6,143 nucleotides of DNA, from contig JAPLOC010000924.1 in the NCBI GenBank assembly GCA_026692825.1, positions 1 to 6,143 of the forward strand, read 5' to 3'. Under the pieces are notes generated by a model. It was not told the origin of the DNA. It saw only the letters and a program-made list of their open reading frames with translations, and did no database searches. Below are positions 5,690 through 6,143 of this stretch, piece after piece. The position numbers and the translations under genes are program-made. Source of the DNA: Planctomycetota bacterium. GTDB taxonomy: Bacteria; Planctomycetota; Planctomycetia; Planctomycetales; Planctomycetaceae. How positions within the stretch are numbered: the stretch's first letter is position 1; every line of letters starts with the position of its first letter.

Positions 5690-6143
5690 TTAGTCAATCG
5701 ACGCCTTTTTGACCTGTTCCTCTTTCACCCGCTTCAAAACGTCGCTGACCAGTATCGACGCACCGTTTTGCCGTTTGCTCTCGCGGGCCGCCTCCATGAA
5801 AGCGAAGATCTCCAGCGTCTCGGCATGCGAGACAGGCAACTCCCCCCCTTTGAAAAACTTCGCCATTTCAATCGCGATTCCCTCGTAGCCCATGTATTTG
5901 TCGTCCGTCGGCACCACGCCCTTCACCGGGACACCGTGGCCGTAGATCCCCGCGGTCGAGACGCCTTTGTCACCAAACACCGTGGCGCTGTACTTGAGAA
6001 CTCCGCTCTTGATGCCCCGATAGGTCGCCACCCGCCCGTCGGCCCAGACTCCAGTGATCGACTCCGCTGTCGAGGTCGAAACACACCGCACCGATTCACA
6101 GCCCGGTCCCATGATCGTGAAGAGGGTTTCAATGCTGTGCAGG
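5690..6143 (-). CDS. Gfo/Idh/MocA-family oxidoreductase, C-terminal fragment
   Basis: The gene enters from beyond the right edge; 150 residues and a TAA stop are visible. The reading frame stays open through position 6142, upstream of the ATG at 6112, so that ATG is internal. The family comprises NAD(P)-dependent dehydrogenases and related enzymes acting on sugars, inositols and similar compounds, with an N-terminal Rossmann fold that is outside the window. The visible part is the C-terminal alpha/beta domain. It begins LHSIETLFTIMGPGCESV, a block typical of planctomycete members, where the His may match the catalytic His of inositol dehydrogenases (inference). It continues through strands such as GVLKYSATVFGDKG and ends in helices (SHAETLEIFAFMEAARESKR). 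No substrate can be named. It is on the same strand as the small cysteine protein and symporter but separated from them by nearly 400 bases, so a shared operon is doubtful. Confidence 0.88.
   Translation of the reverse strand, partial: LHSIETLFTIMGPGCESVRCVSTSTAESITGVWADGRVATYRGIKSGVLKYSATVFGDKGVSTAGIYGHGVPVKGVVPTDDKYMGYEGIAIEMAKFFKGGELPVSHAETLEIFAFMEAARESKRQNGASILVSDVLKRVKEEQVKKASID

Noticed and set aside
5479..5712. Plus-strand frames of 77 and 61 codons in the right-hand gap
   Set aside because: There is no ribosome site, the composition is biased and both overlap the oxidoreductase 3' end; kept only as a possible repeat.

Overview
The window looks like ordinary chromosome from a GC-rich free-living bacterium. 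Two things suggest a planctomycete: a sodium:solute symporter next to a Gfo/Idh/MocA oxidoreductase of the kind that is abundant in that phylum, and a GlnD whose regulatory domains drift from the proteobacterial motif. No 16S or other marker is present, so this assignment is an inference.

Positions 1-3421 (+ strand) form a nitrogen-sensing block. It holds the 3' end of an ammonium transporter (amt), a complete PII signal protein (glnB/glnK type) and a complete GlnD, the bifunctional uridylyltransferase/uridylyl-removing enzyme that modifies PII. Ammonium uptake, its PII regulator and the enzyme that sets the PII modification state are therefore encoded back to back. The key residues are present: PII Tyr51, the GlnD nucleotidyltransferase DxD and the GlnD HD metal ligands. 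A good extended -10 promoter overlaps the amt stop codon, so PII and GlnD may also be transcribed independently of amt. Stem-loops lie in both intergenic gaps.

Positions 3464-6143 (- strand) run convergently to glnD. Read in their own direction, they are the C-terminal 150 residues of a Gfo/Idh/MocA-family oxidoreductase that enters from beyond the window, a gap of about 400 bases, a 71-residue four-cysteine zinc-ribbon-like protein, and a 494-residue SSF sodium:solute symporter of unknown substrate. The two 3' ends of the convergent blocks are only 42 bases apart. The gap holds a plausible promoter for the small gene and a pyrimidine-biased stretch that resembles a dispersed repeat but cannot be confirmed here.

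I did not see a new multi-gene system, mobile element, CRISPR array, tRNA or rRNA. The items most worth a second look are the amt-PII-glnD arrangement with its internal promoter and hairpins, and the small zinc-ribbon-like protein.
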